Source of the DNA: UBA1413 sp964395045
GTDB taxonomy: Bacteria; Bacteroidota; Bacteroidia; Bacteroidales; Prolixibacteraceae
Assembly (NCBI GenBank): GCA_964395045.1
Contig: CAYNBE010000110.1
Location: 1-12,381 of the forward strand
Direction of reading: 5' to 3'
DNA length: 12,381 nt
The notes beneath the pieces are model-generated. The model saw only the letters and a program-made list of their open reading frames with translations. It was not told where the DNA came from and did not search any database. Position numbers and translations under genes: made by a program. Below, piece after piece: positions 1 through 6,542 of the stretch; the first letter of the stretch is position 1; each line of letters starts with the position of its first letter.

Positions 1-479
1 TGCGTCACAATGATACTCAAAGTGCTGATAGAGTAATTTGATTGGGATGGATATTGATCTAATATTCAAAAATGGAACATTCGAAAGTCATGTATAAGAT
101 TCACCGGGTAAATATTGCGGTAATCTATTCCCGGGAAGGAAATAATGGTTGAATCCGATATGATAAAATTAATGAATGTAAAATATGTCAGTAGAATACA
201 ATGAATCATCAGAGAAGTCATTTGTATGTGCCGCTGCCGGCCATTCTTCTTCGAGAGCCCGGATTGCACCGGCTTAAGCCTGGATTTCGACCACCGGAGC
301 TTTGCATCAACCGCAAAACAGCAGGATCAGAATCCCATACATAAGCAACCATTTTTTCAAATCAGCCTGCCTTTCTTTTTAGGATAGAACAAGTTACTTG
401 GAATTTGTTATAATTGAAAGTATTAACACATATTTTCCGGTTTTCATTTCTTTTTTTTATCAGTCTGGCAGTAAATAGC
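1..479. other. Mostly non-coding region upstream of dnaX
   Basis: No convincing intact gene lies in this stretch. At the left edge two plus-strand frames end early: one stops at 34-36 and one at 39-41 (reading RHNDTQSADRVI before the stop). Either could be the 3' end of a gene that begins outside the window, and I cannot choose between them. A 67-codon minus-strand frame at 66-269 has no recognisable features. A more protein-like but interrupted minus-strand frame at 169-360 is listed separately. I found no tRNA-like fold and no hairpin followed by a T-run that would act as a terminator. Confidence 0.5.
169..360 (-). pseudogene. Possible degenerate lipoprotein-like gene with two in-frame stops
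   Basis: Reading the minus strand from a TTG at 358-360 gives LKKWLLMYGILILLFCG, a good match to a lipoprotein or export signal, and an AAAGGCAGG stretch lies upstream of it. A TGA (307-309) interrupts the frame just where a lipobox cysteine would be expected, and CKAPVVEIQA follows. A TAA (274-276) comes next, and the same frame then stays open for 34 codons, including the protein-like AIRALEEEWPAAAHTNDF, to a TAA at 169-171. The composition hints at a decayed small exported protein. No family is recognised, and this may be chance in non-coding DNA. Confidence 0.2.
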
Positions 480-487
480 TATATTTG
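480..487 (+). promoter_or_regulatory. Candidate Bacteroidota -7 box for dnaX
   Basis: TATATTTG matches the Bacteroidota primary sigma factor -7 consensus TAnnTTTG exactly. It lies 26 bases before the dnaX ATG, which would give a leader of roughly 20 bases. The region about 20 bases upstream is a T-tract (around 451-458) and not a clear TTTG, so the -33 element is at best partial. This is a consensus match, not a mapped start site. Confidence 0.4.
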
Positions 488-513
488 GCAGGTCAGGAAG
501 ATCATACTGAAGA

Positions 514-1617
514 ATGGAAAACTTTGTAGTTTCAGCGAGGAAATACCGTCCGGAGTCGTTTCGTTCGGTGGTAGCCCAGGAGAATATCACCACCACTTTG
601 AAGAATGCGATTCTGACGCGTCAACTGGCACATTCCTATCTTTTCTGCGGGCCGAGAGGGGTTGGGAAGACCACGTGTGCAAGAATTTTTGCCAAGACGA
701 TCAATTGCAGCAATATCCTGCCTGAGGGTGAGGCGTGCAACAGTTGTGAATCGTGTAAGGCTTTCAATACCAACCGGTCATATAATATTCACGAGCTGGA
801 CGCTGCATCGAACAATTCGGTTGACAATATCCGCGAACTGATCGACCAGGTGCGGATCCCTCCGCAGATCGGTAACTACAGTGTGTATATCATTGACGAG
901 GTCCATATGTTGACAACACAGGCATTCAATGCCTTCCTGAAGACTCTGGAAGAACCTCCCCGCCATGCGATTTTCATTCTTGCGACCACCGAAAAGCATA
1001 AAATTATCCCAACCATTCTGTCACGTTGCCAGATATTTGATTTTACCAGGATCAAGGTGAACGATATTGTCAAATATCTCGAATTTGTAGCTTCCAGTGA
1101 AAATGTGACTGTTGAACCCAACGCCCTGAATGTGATTGCAAACAAGGCTGACGGCGCCTTGCGCGACGCGTTGTCGATATTTGACCAGATCGTCAGTTTT
1201 TCGGGACATCACATCTCATACCAGGATGTGATTTCCAACCTGAATGTACTTGATTATGAATATTATTTCAGGATTGTCGATTGTTTCCTGAAGAACCAGG
1301 TGGCCGATGCGTTGATCATTTTTAATGAAGTTCTGGATAAGGGCTTCGAAGGACAGCATTTCCTGGGGGGATTAAGCGGACATCTGCGCGACCTGATGGT
1401 TTGCCGCGATCCGGTCACCGTTCAATTGCTCGAAGTAGGCGGGGATATCCGCGAACGTTACCGTGCACAGGCAGCCCGGGCACCCCATGACTTTCTGATT
1501 GATGCACTCAGCCTGAGCACTGAATGTGAATATCAATACAAGACAAGCCAGAATAAGAGGCTTATTATCGAACTCACCCTCGCCAGAATTGCACAGCTGA
1601 CCTTAAAAAAAAAATAG
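514..1617 (+). CDS. dnaX: DNA polymerase III gamma/tau subunit, zero-frame (gamma-like) product
   Basis: This is the clamp-loader ATPase of the replicative DNA polymerase III holoenzyme, which helps load the beta sliding clamp in the cytoplasm. The 367 residues show the whole family core: the N-terminal YRPESFRSVVAQE motif, Walker A GPRGVGKT (46-53), a zinc-binding cysteine set C65, C75, C78 and C81, Walker B DEVH (128-131), sensor 1 LATTE (156-160), the SRC motif (170-172) and sensor 2 GALRDALS (214-221). The helical oligomerisation domain III follows and ends in RIAQLTLKKK. The ATG at 514 begins right at the conserved N-terminus. The frame stops at a TAG directly after ten A's, so this product has domains I-III and no tau tail. 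The tail is intact in the -1 frame downstream. The identification is secure; whether the zero-frame product is real in the cell is inference. Confidence 0.95.
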   Translation: MENFVVSARKYRPESFRSVVAQENITTTLKNAILTRQLAHSYLFCGPRGVGKTTCARIFAKTINCSNILPEGEACNSCESCKAFNTNRSYNIHELDAASNNSVDNIRELIDQVRIPPQIGNYSVYIIDEVHMLTTQAFNAFLKTLEEPPRHAIFILATTEKHKIIPTILSRCQIFDFTRIKVNDIVKYLEFVASSENVTVEPNALNVIANKADGALRDALSIFDQIVSFSGHHISYQDVISNLNVLDYEYYFRIVDCFLKNQVADALIIFNEVLDKGFEGQHFLGGLSGHLRDLMVCRDPVTVQLLEVGGDIRERYRAQAARAPHDFLIDALSLSTECEYQYKTSQNKRLIIELTLARIAQLTLKKK

Positions 1618-1643
1618 CAGTTGATGCCGATCCGGACCAACTG
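1605..1643 (+). promoter_or_regulatory. Likely dnaX slippage or -1 frameshift site with downstream inverted repeat
   Basis: Ten A's at 1605-1614 are read TTA AAA AAA AAA and then TAG. A slippery heptamer A AAA AAA is present at 1605-1611 and again at 1608-1614. Moving back one base, or adding one A to the transcript, continues as ATA GCA GTT into the tau tail. CAGTTG (1618-1623) is complementary to CAACTG (1638-1643). This gives a 6-bp stem with a 14-base loop, six bases after the first heptamer, which is a usual spacing for a frameshift stimulator. E. coli dnaX uses ribosomal -1 frameshifting at A AAA AAG with a hairpin, while Thermus dnaX uses transcriptional slippage on an A-run. I see no Shine-Dalgarno-like stimulator upstream. 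A one-base homopolymer error in the sequence is the alternative. Confidence 0.55.
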
Positions 1644-2213
1644 GAACCGATTTTCAGCCAGGTGCCGGAATTTTCCCTGCTCCAGATATCCGTTGACCGC
1701 CAGCCTGACCAACCCATCCGGCCCACTTACAGGAAACTGACAGAAGAAATTACCGGTCCATCGCTCAGATCGATACTTGAAGGGAAACATGAGAAGAAAG
1801 GGCAGGTTTCGGTTGCCGAACAATTCGAATTGTATACCGGAAAAGTGCTCAATGAACCTTTTACTGAGGAGCTGCTACACAAAAAGTGGGATCAGCTCCT
1901 CGAAACCCTTGAAGACAAACCAAGCCTGAAGTCATCGCTCAGCCGCAGGCCTGTCCTGTCGGACAACGGAACCATTCTGCTGCAAATCGACAACTCGGTA
2001 CAGGAAGAGATGATCAGGGCACACAATCCACAACTGGTTGCATGGCTCCGTTCGGAACTGAAAAACTCTACCATTGAACTGATAACCGAAATTAATCAGG
2101 TCGAGATTCAGAAAATAGCTTATACCGACAGTGAAAAACTGGAAGAAATGCTTCGGAAGAACAGGAACCTGGCCATTCTGAAGCAAAGGTTTCATCTTGA
2201 TTTCGAGGATTGA
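1614..2213 (+). CDS. dnaX: DnaX tau-specific C-terminal tail, reached by -1 shift
   Basis: These 199 codons continue dnaX in the -1 frame and begin within the last base of the A-run. The protein starts IAVDADPDQLEPIFSQ and then has a Pro-rich linker (PDQPIRPTYRKL). It ends in a folded domain of the kind found at the C-terminus of Bacteroidota DnaX, with the motifs KKWDQLLETLEDKPSL, PVLSDNGTILLQIDN and a final LKQRFHLDFED. In the family, the tau-specific region contacts the polymerase alpha subunit and the replicative helicase. There is no good start of its own: the first candidate, a GTG at 1662, would cut into the linker, so independent translation is unlikely. With the zero-frame part the full protein is about 566 residues, a normal length for the phylum. 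The frame is free of stops, so the tail looks maintained and not decayed. The gene ends 21 bases before the stop of the convergent gene. Confidence 0.85.
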   Translation: MAVDADPDQLEPIFSQVPEFSLLQISVDRQPDQPIRPTYRKLTEEITGPSLRSILEGKHEKKGQVSVAEQFELYTGKVLNEPFTEELLHKKWDQLLETLEDKPSLKSSLSRRPVLSDNGTILLQIDNSVQEEMIRAHNPQLVAWLRSELKNSTIELITEINQVEIQKIAYTDSEKLEEMLRKNRNLAILKQRFHLDFED

Positions 2214-2234
2214 TACCCTGCAAAACCGAAGGAG

Positions 2235-2927
2235 TTACATTCTTTCAATCCCCTTTGCTTTGTTTTGCTTTTCCCATTTTTTGTTGAATTCCCTTAATTC
2301 TTCCTGCTGCTTTTTCATCAGTTTTTCCCATTCTTCCTGTTGCCGGGGATCAAAGAACCTGCGATAAGGGGACTGAAGGTCAAAACCATCCGGATCATCT
2401 TCCGGCGAGAACGATCTGAAATGATCTTTCAGAAATTCTTCAAGGTCATTGAGGCCCTTCATATCGGGAATGAAAAACCCCGGGGGAAGCAGAAAAGAGG
2501 AATTTGGTCCCATAAAAAGAGAGGTGTCGGTGTGAAAGAGAAAGTTTTTAAAAAAAGCCGAATCATCGGGCTCGTTAAAAAAATAATCGGAGAAACGGTC
2601 ATGTTGCGGAAATCCAAAATGGAACCTGCTGAAAGGCAAGTTAGGAAAAAGGGAGTCGGTTTGAAACGGAAACCTGAATTCCTTATCCGGATATCTTTTC
2701 CCGAAGAATTGTTCCCATCCGTTTTTAAACTGAAACTGGAACGTTGAATCGCCTGACCAGCTCCATACCCGAAGTGAATCAAAGCCGATCAGATTTCCGT
2801 TCTCATCATACTCTTTTTTTACAGTTATCTTTTCCTCAGGTGCATTCTTTTTCGGGGTAGCTTTTTGTGCAATGGCAGAAACTGTCAGAAAAACCATGCA
2901 CATACTCAGGATTGTTGTACTTTTCAT
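2235..2927 (-). CDS. Exported Phe-rich protein of unknown function
   Basis: I do not recognise the family. The 230-residue product begins with a signal peptide (MKSTTILSMCMVFLTVSAIAQ, cleavage expected near residue 21), so it should be in the periplasm or outer envelope. A lysine-rich stretch follows, then KEYDENGNLIGFDSLRVWSW, and then a central region (about 60-195) very rich in phenylalanine, aspartate and proline. There are about 33 Phe in 230 residues, including several FF pairs. The last 35 residues are charged and helical (RQQEEWEKLMKKQQEELREF) and could form a coiled coil. There are no membrane segments after the signal and few cysteines. The ATG at 2925-2927 places the signal peptide correctly. 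The gene is on the same strand as fabI but 86 bases behind it, with its own candidate promoter, and it converges on dnaX. The frame, signal peptide and composition support a real gene. Confidence 0.75.
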   Translation of the reverse strand: MKSTTILSMCMVFLTVSAIAQKATPKKNAPEEKITVKKEYDENGNLIGFDSLRVWSWSGDSTFQFQFKNGWEQFFGKRYPDKEFRFPFQTDSLFPNLPFSRFHFGFPQHDRFSDYFFNEPDDSAFFKNFLFHTDTSLFMGPNSSFLLPPGFFIPDMKGLNDLEEFLKDHFRSFSPEDDPDGFDLQSPYRRFFDPRQQEEWEKLMKKQQEELREFNKKWEKQNKAKGIERM

Positions 2928-2941
2928 GGCTTTTTTTTATG

Positions 2942-2949
2942 CAAAATTA
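2942..2949 (-). promoter_or_regulatory. Candidate -7 box for the Phe-rich protein gene
   Basis: On the minus strand these bases read TAATTTTG, an exact match to the Bacteroidota -7 consensus TAnnTTTG. The box lies 14 bases before the ATG, so the leader would be very short. No clear TTTG -33 element is seen about 20 bases upstream. The surrounding 86-base gap after fabI is AT-rich and has no hairpin-type terminator, so read-through from fabI is also possible. Confidence 0.4.
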
Positions 2950-3013
2950 AAAACAGGAGTCCTGAATTTGTATTAAATAAGCATAAAAAAATGAAAAATC
3001 AGAAATAAAAGTC

Positions 3014-3883
3014 TCAGTCAAAAAGATGGTCATCGGCCTGAGAAACGGTTTTATCGGCAGGATTTTCCATTCCTTTTTCATATTGCTGAAGTGCTTTCAG
3101 GCTCATGCCCATACCTGAGAAACCTCCGTCGTGAAAAAGGTTTTGCATGGTGACTTTTCTGGTGAGGTCAGAAAAGAGGGTGATGCAATACCCCGCGCAT
3201 TCGTCGGCTGTTGCATTTCTGAGTGGTGACATCCTTTCAGCGAAGTCGTAAAGCTGGTCGAATCCTTTGATACCGCTTCCGGCAGTAGTCAGGGTGGGAG
3301 ACTGGGAAACCGTGTTAATCCTCACTTTTCTCTCCTGTCCGTAAATATAACCGAAACTTCGGGCAATCGATTCGAGCAGAGCCTTGGCATCGGCCATGTC
3401 ATTGTATCCGTAAAAAGTCCTTTGGGCAGCCACATAAGTTAGTGCAACCACAGATCCCCATTCGTTCAGGGCATCCAGTTTCCTTGCAGTCTGGAGCATT
3501 TTATGGAATGAGATGGCTGAAATATCAAGGGTTTTTGTGAGCAGTTGGTAGTCAAGGTCGCTGTAATGCCGTCCTTTTCTGACATTCGGAGACATTCCGA
3601 TTGAGTGGAGGATAAAATCAAGTTTCCCTCCGAGGACCTCCATCGACTCCTGGAAGAGATGTTGCAGTTGACCGGTGCTGGTGGCGTCGGCCGGAATCAG
3701 CCGGCAATTCAGTTTTTCGGCAAGCTTTGCAGTTTCTCCCATTCTGATGGCAACTTCGGTGTTGGTCAGTGTGATGGTTGCTCCTTCTTCACAGGCTCTT
3801 TCCGCTACTTTCCAGGCGATGGAGCCGGAATTCAAAGCACCGAAAATGATGCCTTTTTTGCCACCCAGAAGCTGATATCCCAT
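3014..3883 (-). CDS. fabI: Enoyl-[acyl-carrier-protein] reductase (NADH), FabI
   Basis: FabI catalyses the last reduction in each elongation round of type II fatty acid synthesis, reducing trans-2-enoyl-ACP with NAD(P)H in the cytoplasm. The 289-residue protein has the Bacteroidota form of the N-terminus, MGYQLLGGKKGIIFGALNSG, with the nucleotide-binding loop at about 11-23. Other motifs are DATS (66-69), LHSIGM (92-97) and the catalytic set Y150, Y160 and K167 (Y-x6-K), equivalent to E. coli Y146, Y156 and K163. The SQSPTLTTAGSG segment (193-204) belongs to the substrate-binding loop region, and NLFHDGGFS ends the core. About 25 extra residues follow the core. The ATG at 3881-3883 was chosen because it gives the conserved N-terminus; an ATG 15 codons upstream would overlap batE. 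The gene starts 11 bases after batE ends, so it is probably the last gene of the bat transcript. Confidence 0.97.
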   Translation of the reverse strand: MGYQLLGGKKGIIFGALNSGSIAWKVAERACEEGATITLTNTEVAIRMGETAKLAEKLNCRLIPADATSTGQLQHLFQESMEVLGGKLDFILHSIGMSPNVRKGRHYSDLDYQLLTKTLDISAISFHKMLQTARKLDALNEWGSVVALTYVAAQRTFYGYNDMADAKALLESIARSFGYIYGQERKVRINTVSQSPTLTTAGSGIKGFDQLYDFAERMSPLRNATADECAGYCITLFSDLTRKVTMQNLFHDGGFSGMGMSLKALQQYEKGMENPADKTVSQADDHLFD

Positions 3884-3894
3884 GGTTATTCCGC

Positions 3895-4647
3895 TTATAT
3901 CCCGATCAAACAGGAATCGGCAACCCAACCTTTGTTCCCGTCGGCAAGCTCAATTTCCCGCCATTTGTCAAGTTTGTCGGTGATTTCCACTTTCAATCCT
4001 TCATGAATCAGAAAAAGATCGGTTCCGGTTGCTGAAGGAGAACTCTTTACAGTGACCCGCGGACATAGGATCAATGCTGACCGTCTGTTTTTGATCAGGT
4101 CATATTGTTTAGATGCGAGAATGAAACTGAGAACAACAAACAACCCGGCTGCCACTGCTGTATAAAATGCTGTTTTTCTGATTCTTATTGAGCGACTGAA
4201 GAAAAAGGTTCCAAGCAGCACCAGGAATGCGATAAATCCGGCGACACTCTTTCTTGCCCACCCGTCTGCCGAACTCATGTTGCCAAGGCTGTTCCACCAA
4301 CGTTCAAAAAACGGTTTAGGTAGTTGTTCGATATTGTCTACCACATACTGGTTCGCAATCTTCAGGTTGAATTCGATATCTTCATCCTGAGGGGCCAGAA
4401 GTTTCGCCCTTTCATAGTTCAGGATAGCCCTGATCCGGTCTCCTTCCTTAAAATAGGCATTCCCAAGATTGAAATATAGCTGTGATGATTCCCTGCCGGA
4501 AGATAGGATTTGTTCATAGAGTTCCACTGCTTTCTTGAAGTTACCCGCTGAATACTCCCTATTGGCTTCGGATAGAAGCTCGTGTCCGTCAAGTGCATGA
4601 ACATTCATGAACAATAATGTGAAAATCAGTGATATATAAGTTCTCAT
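3895..4647 (-). CDS. batE: BatE: TPR and SH3-like membrane protein
   Basis: This 250-residue protein has the BatE layout. A signal sequence (1-18) is followed by two TPR units at about 22-90 (NREYSAGNFKKAVELYEQIL, then LYFNLGNAYFKEGDRIRAIL). Two membrane segments lie near 134-151 and 159-179, and a C-terminal SH3-like domain (about 190-250) contains VTVKSSPS, LDKWREIELADGNKGWV. The short loop between the membrane segments (SRSIRIRK) is basic and so probably cytoplasmic, which puts both the TPRs and the SH3-like domain in the periplasm. Family knowledge makes BatE part of the Bat complex, and bacterial SH3 domains often bind peptides or cell wall, but its ligand is unknown. It starts 35 bases after batD. 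Confidence 0.88.
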   Translation of the reverse strand: MRTYISLIFTLLFMNVHALDGHELLSEANREYSAGNFKKAVELYEQILSSGRESSQLYFNLGNAYFKEGDRIRAILNYERAKLLAPQDEDIEFNLKIANQYVVDNIEQLPKPFFERWWNSLGNMSSADGWARKSVAGFIAFLVLLGTFFFSRSIRIRKTAFYTAVAAGLFVVLSFILASKQYDLIKNRRSALILCPRVTVKSSPSATGTDLFLIHEGLKVEITDKLDKWREIELADGNKGWVADSCLIGI

Positions 4648-4682
4648 GATTATGTAAACTTTTGGGTGAAGGTTTTCACATT

Positions 4683-6506
4683 TTATCTTTTTATCTGTTT
4701 TTCAAGTTTGCCGATAACGGATTCTGCTTTTGAAAAGAGCTCCTGCATTGCCTGATTACCGCCCGATGGTGCAAATCTGGCAAATTCGCACTGGTCGACC
4801 ACAGAAAGGAGATCGCCGATCATCCCTTCCTCAATATTGCGTTGCTTCAATCCTTCAATGGCTGTTTCACGTTTCAAAAGGGCAAGCGGAATGTTAAGCT
4901 TGTCGCTCAAGTAGCCCCACATAGCTTTCAGAAGGGAATCGTGGAACTGTTCGGAGTCGTTCTTTTTAAGATATTCTGAGGCCGTTCGGAGATGTTTGCG
5001 TGCCACCCTGCTGGCTTTTTTGTTCCGGATGAGTGCAATGTTGGCATTTTCCTCCAGTTTTTTCTGGTAGACGACGAAGAAAACCGCAAATCCCAGGGTT
5101 CCCAGAATGTAAACTGCCCAGAAAAGGGTACTGCCGTAAAATGAATATCCTTTGCTGTTCAGTGTGCTGTGACTTTGGTCAATAAACCGTATATCCTGTC
5201 CAATCAGCTGCACGTCTTGTTTTCTGACCGAACTTACAATACCCGGTCCCGAATCACCCGCTCCCTTTTTCACCTTCAGAGTATATTCCGGAGTCGATTG
5301 GTGTTGATACTGTCCGGTTTCCGGATTAAACCAGGCAAATTGGATGGATGGAATAGTATAATCGCCTTCGTACCTGGGCTGAAACAGATATTCAATGGTT
5401 TTTGTACCGTTCAGTCCGTTATCGGAAGCCCTTACGTTTTCGGTAGTTCTCGGATCGTAAAGTTCAAAATCGGGCGACAGTACCAGTTTGGGTGTCTGGA
5501 TCAACCTGATGTTGCCTGTTCCGCTGATGTTCAGTTTCAAAGTAACTGCATCGTTGGTGGTCACTTCGGCCGGGCTCATTTCTGATGAGACCCTGAAATC
5601 TCCGACACCTCCGTAAAAGTCAGCTGGAGGCGTAGGCAGATCTTTTACTGACACGGATACTGCATCACTGGTGAGTTTTGCCCTGACAGTCTGTATCCCG
5701 CTGAAGAAATCGTCGAAAAAACTGCGTTGCCTCACTCTTTGCTGTACCAGTGTGGTGATGCTGAACGGTCGGATGGTGATGGTACCGGTTTGCTGTGGGA
5801 AAAGCACTGTTTTTTTCAGCACGCCCACCTGGTATATTTTGTCGTTGAATACTTCACGTTTGAAGTTGATTTGCTGCGGAATATCGATATCCTGGGTATA
5901 AAAGCCCTCATAAGTGGGGAGGTTTACTTCTTCAAATCCTGAAAGGGGAAGGTTCGGATGGGCATATAGCTTAACCGTGGCTATAATCTGCTGGCCTTTG
6001 TAAGCCTGATGCCGGTTCAGTTCCACACGGATGAACAAATCACTTTTGCTGATTTCCGATGCCGGGGCTCTTTCTTCGGTGGCAGCCGGTTGCTGCCTGC
6101 CCTGCTGCTGGCTTGGCTGGGGCTGTCCCTGAACCACCTGGATTGTCAGCGGGTTCGACTGGATTACCTGTCCATTCACTTCAATGGAAGCGGGCCTGAT
6201 TGAAAATGTACCTGCTTCCCGGGCCCTCAGAATGTAGGTGTACGAATACTCATGACTCTGGGTGGTATGTCCGTTGATGATCTGGATGCTGGTCGAAGAG
6301 GAAAAACTCGGTCCCATCAGCACATCAAAACCGTTGAGGTCGGGAAGGGTCAGGTTTTCACCTTTCTGGTTAATGTTGAAGGTAAGCCTGAACTGATCAC
6401 CCACCGCCACTGCATTGGGCGCTGACATAACCAGCCGGGTCTCATCTCCTAAAACGTGAAGACCCGTCAGAAGAAATCCGATATATAATATTGCCTTTCT
6501 GAACAT
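4683..6506 (-). CDS. batD: BatD: periplasmic beta-domain membrane protein
   Basis: The 607 residues match the BatD (oxygen tolerance) family. A signal peptide (MFRKAILYIGFLLTGLHVLG) is followed by beta-rich, immunoglobulin-like periplasmic domains at about 22-125 and 155-410. These are linked by a Gln/Pro-rich hinge (127-143). One membrane helix lies at about 459-480, and a helical cytoplasmic tail follows (485-607) with the conserved-looking stretch DQCEFARFAPSGG. The motif NPLTIQVVQG closing the first domain is typical. An ATG ten codons upstream (to 6536) would start only 6 bases after batC; I preferred 6506 because the signal peptide starts there, but the choice is not certain. BatD is thought to act as an envelope component of the Bat complex; no enzymatic motif is seen. 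Confidence 0.9.
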   Translation of the reverse strand: MFRKAILYIGFLLTGLHVLGDETRLVMSAPNAVAVGDQFRLTFNINQKGENLTLPDLNGFDVLMGPSFSSSTSIQIINGHTTQSHEYSYTYILRAREAGTFSIRPASIEVNGQVIQSNPLTIQVVQGQPQPSQQQGRQQPAATEERAPASEISKSDLFIRVELNRHQAYKGQQIIATVKLYAHPNLPLSGFEEVNLPTYEGFYTQDIDIPQQINFKREVFNDKIYQVGVLKKTVLFPQQTGTITIRPFSITTLVQQRVRQRSFFDDFFSGIQTVRAKLTSDAVSVSVKDLPTPPADFYGGVGDFRVSSEMSPAEVTTNDAVTLKLNISGTGNIRLIQTPKLVLSPDFELYDPRTTENVRASDNGLNGTKTIEYLFQPRYEGDYTIPSIQFAWFNPETGQYQHQSTPEYTLKVKKGAGDSGPGIVSSVRKQDVQLIGQDIRFIDQSHSTLNSKGYSFYGSTLFWAVYILGTLGFAVFFVVYQKKLEENANIALIRNKKASRVARKHLRTASEYLKKNDSEQFHDSLLKAMWGYLSDKLNIPLALLKRETAIEGLKQRNIEEGMIGDLLSVVDQCEFARFAPSGGNQAMQELFSKAESVIGKLEKQIKR

Positions 6507-6542
6507 ATGTTTCTGCTTTTCGTACCGGGAAATCATACAAAA

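Noticed and set aside
66..269. 67-codon minus-strand frame near the left edge
   Set aside because: It has no recognisable start signal, family or composition, and it overlaps the more protein-like interrupted frame at 169-360.
307..309. TGA as a selenocysteine codon
   Set aside because: A TAA follows ten codons later, no SECIS-like hairpin is evident next to the TGA, and no selenoprotein family is recognised.
414..725. Plus-strand frame overlapping the start of dnaX
   Set aside because: It has a hydrophobic start by chance, then reads the dnaX core out of frame.
1662..2213. DnaX tail as an independent gene from a GTG at 1662
   Set aside because: The frame is continuous with the tail back to the A-run, the GTG lies within a linker, and the sequence is plainly the C-terminus of DnaX.
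2214..2234. Shared terminator between dnaX and the convergent gene
   Set aside because: The 21-base gap has no inverted repeat or T-run.
2340..2747. 135-codon basic protein frame on the plus strand
   Set aside because: It is antisense to the Phe-rich exported protein, whose frame has a signal peptide and promoter; the Lys/Arg-rich composition is what reversed Phe-rich codons give.
3884..3928. Fifteen-residue N-terminal extension of FabI
   Set aside because: It would overlap the end of batE, and the conserved Bacteroidota FabI N-terminus MGYQLL begins at 3883.
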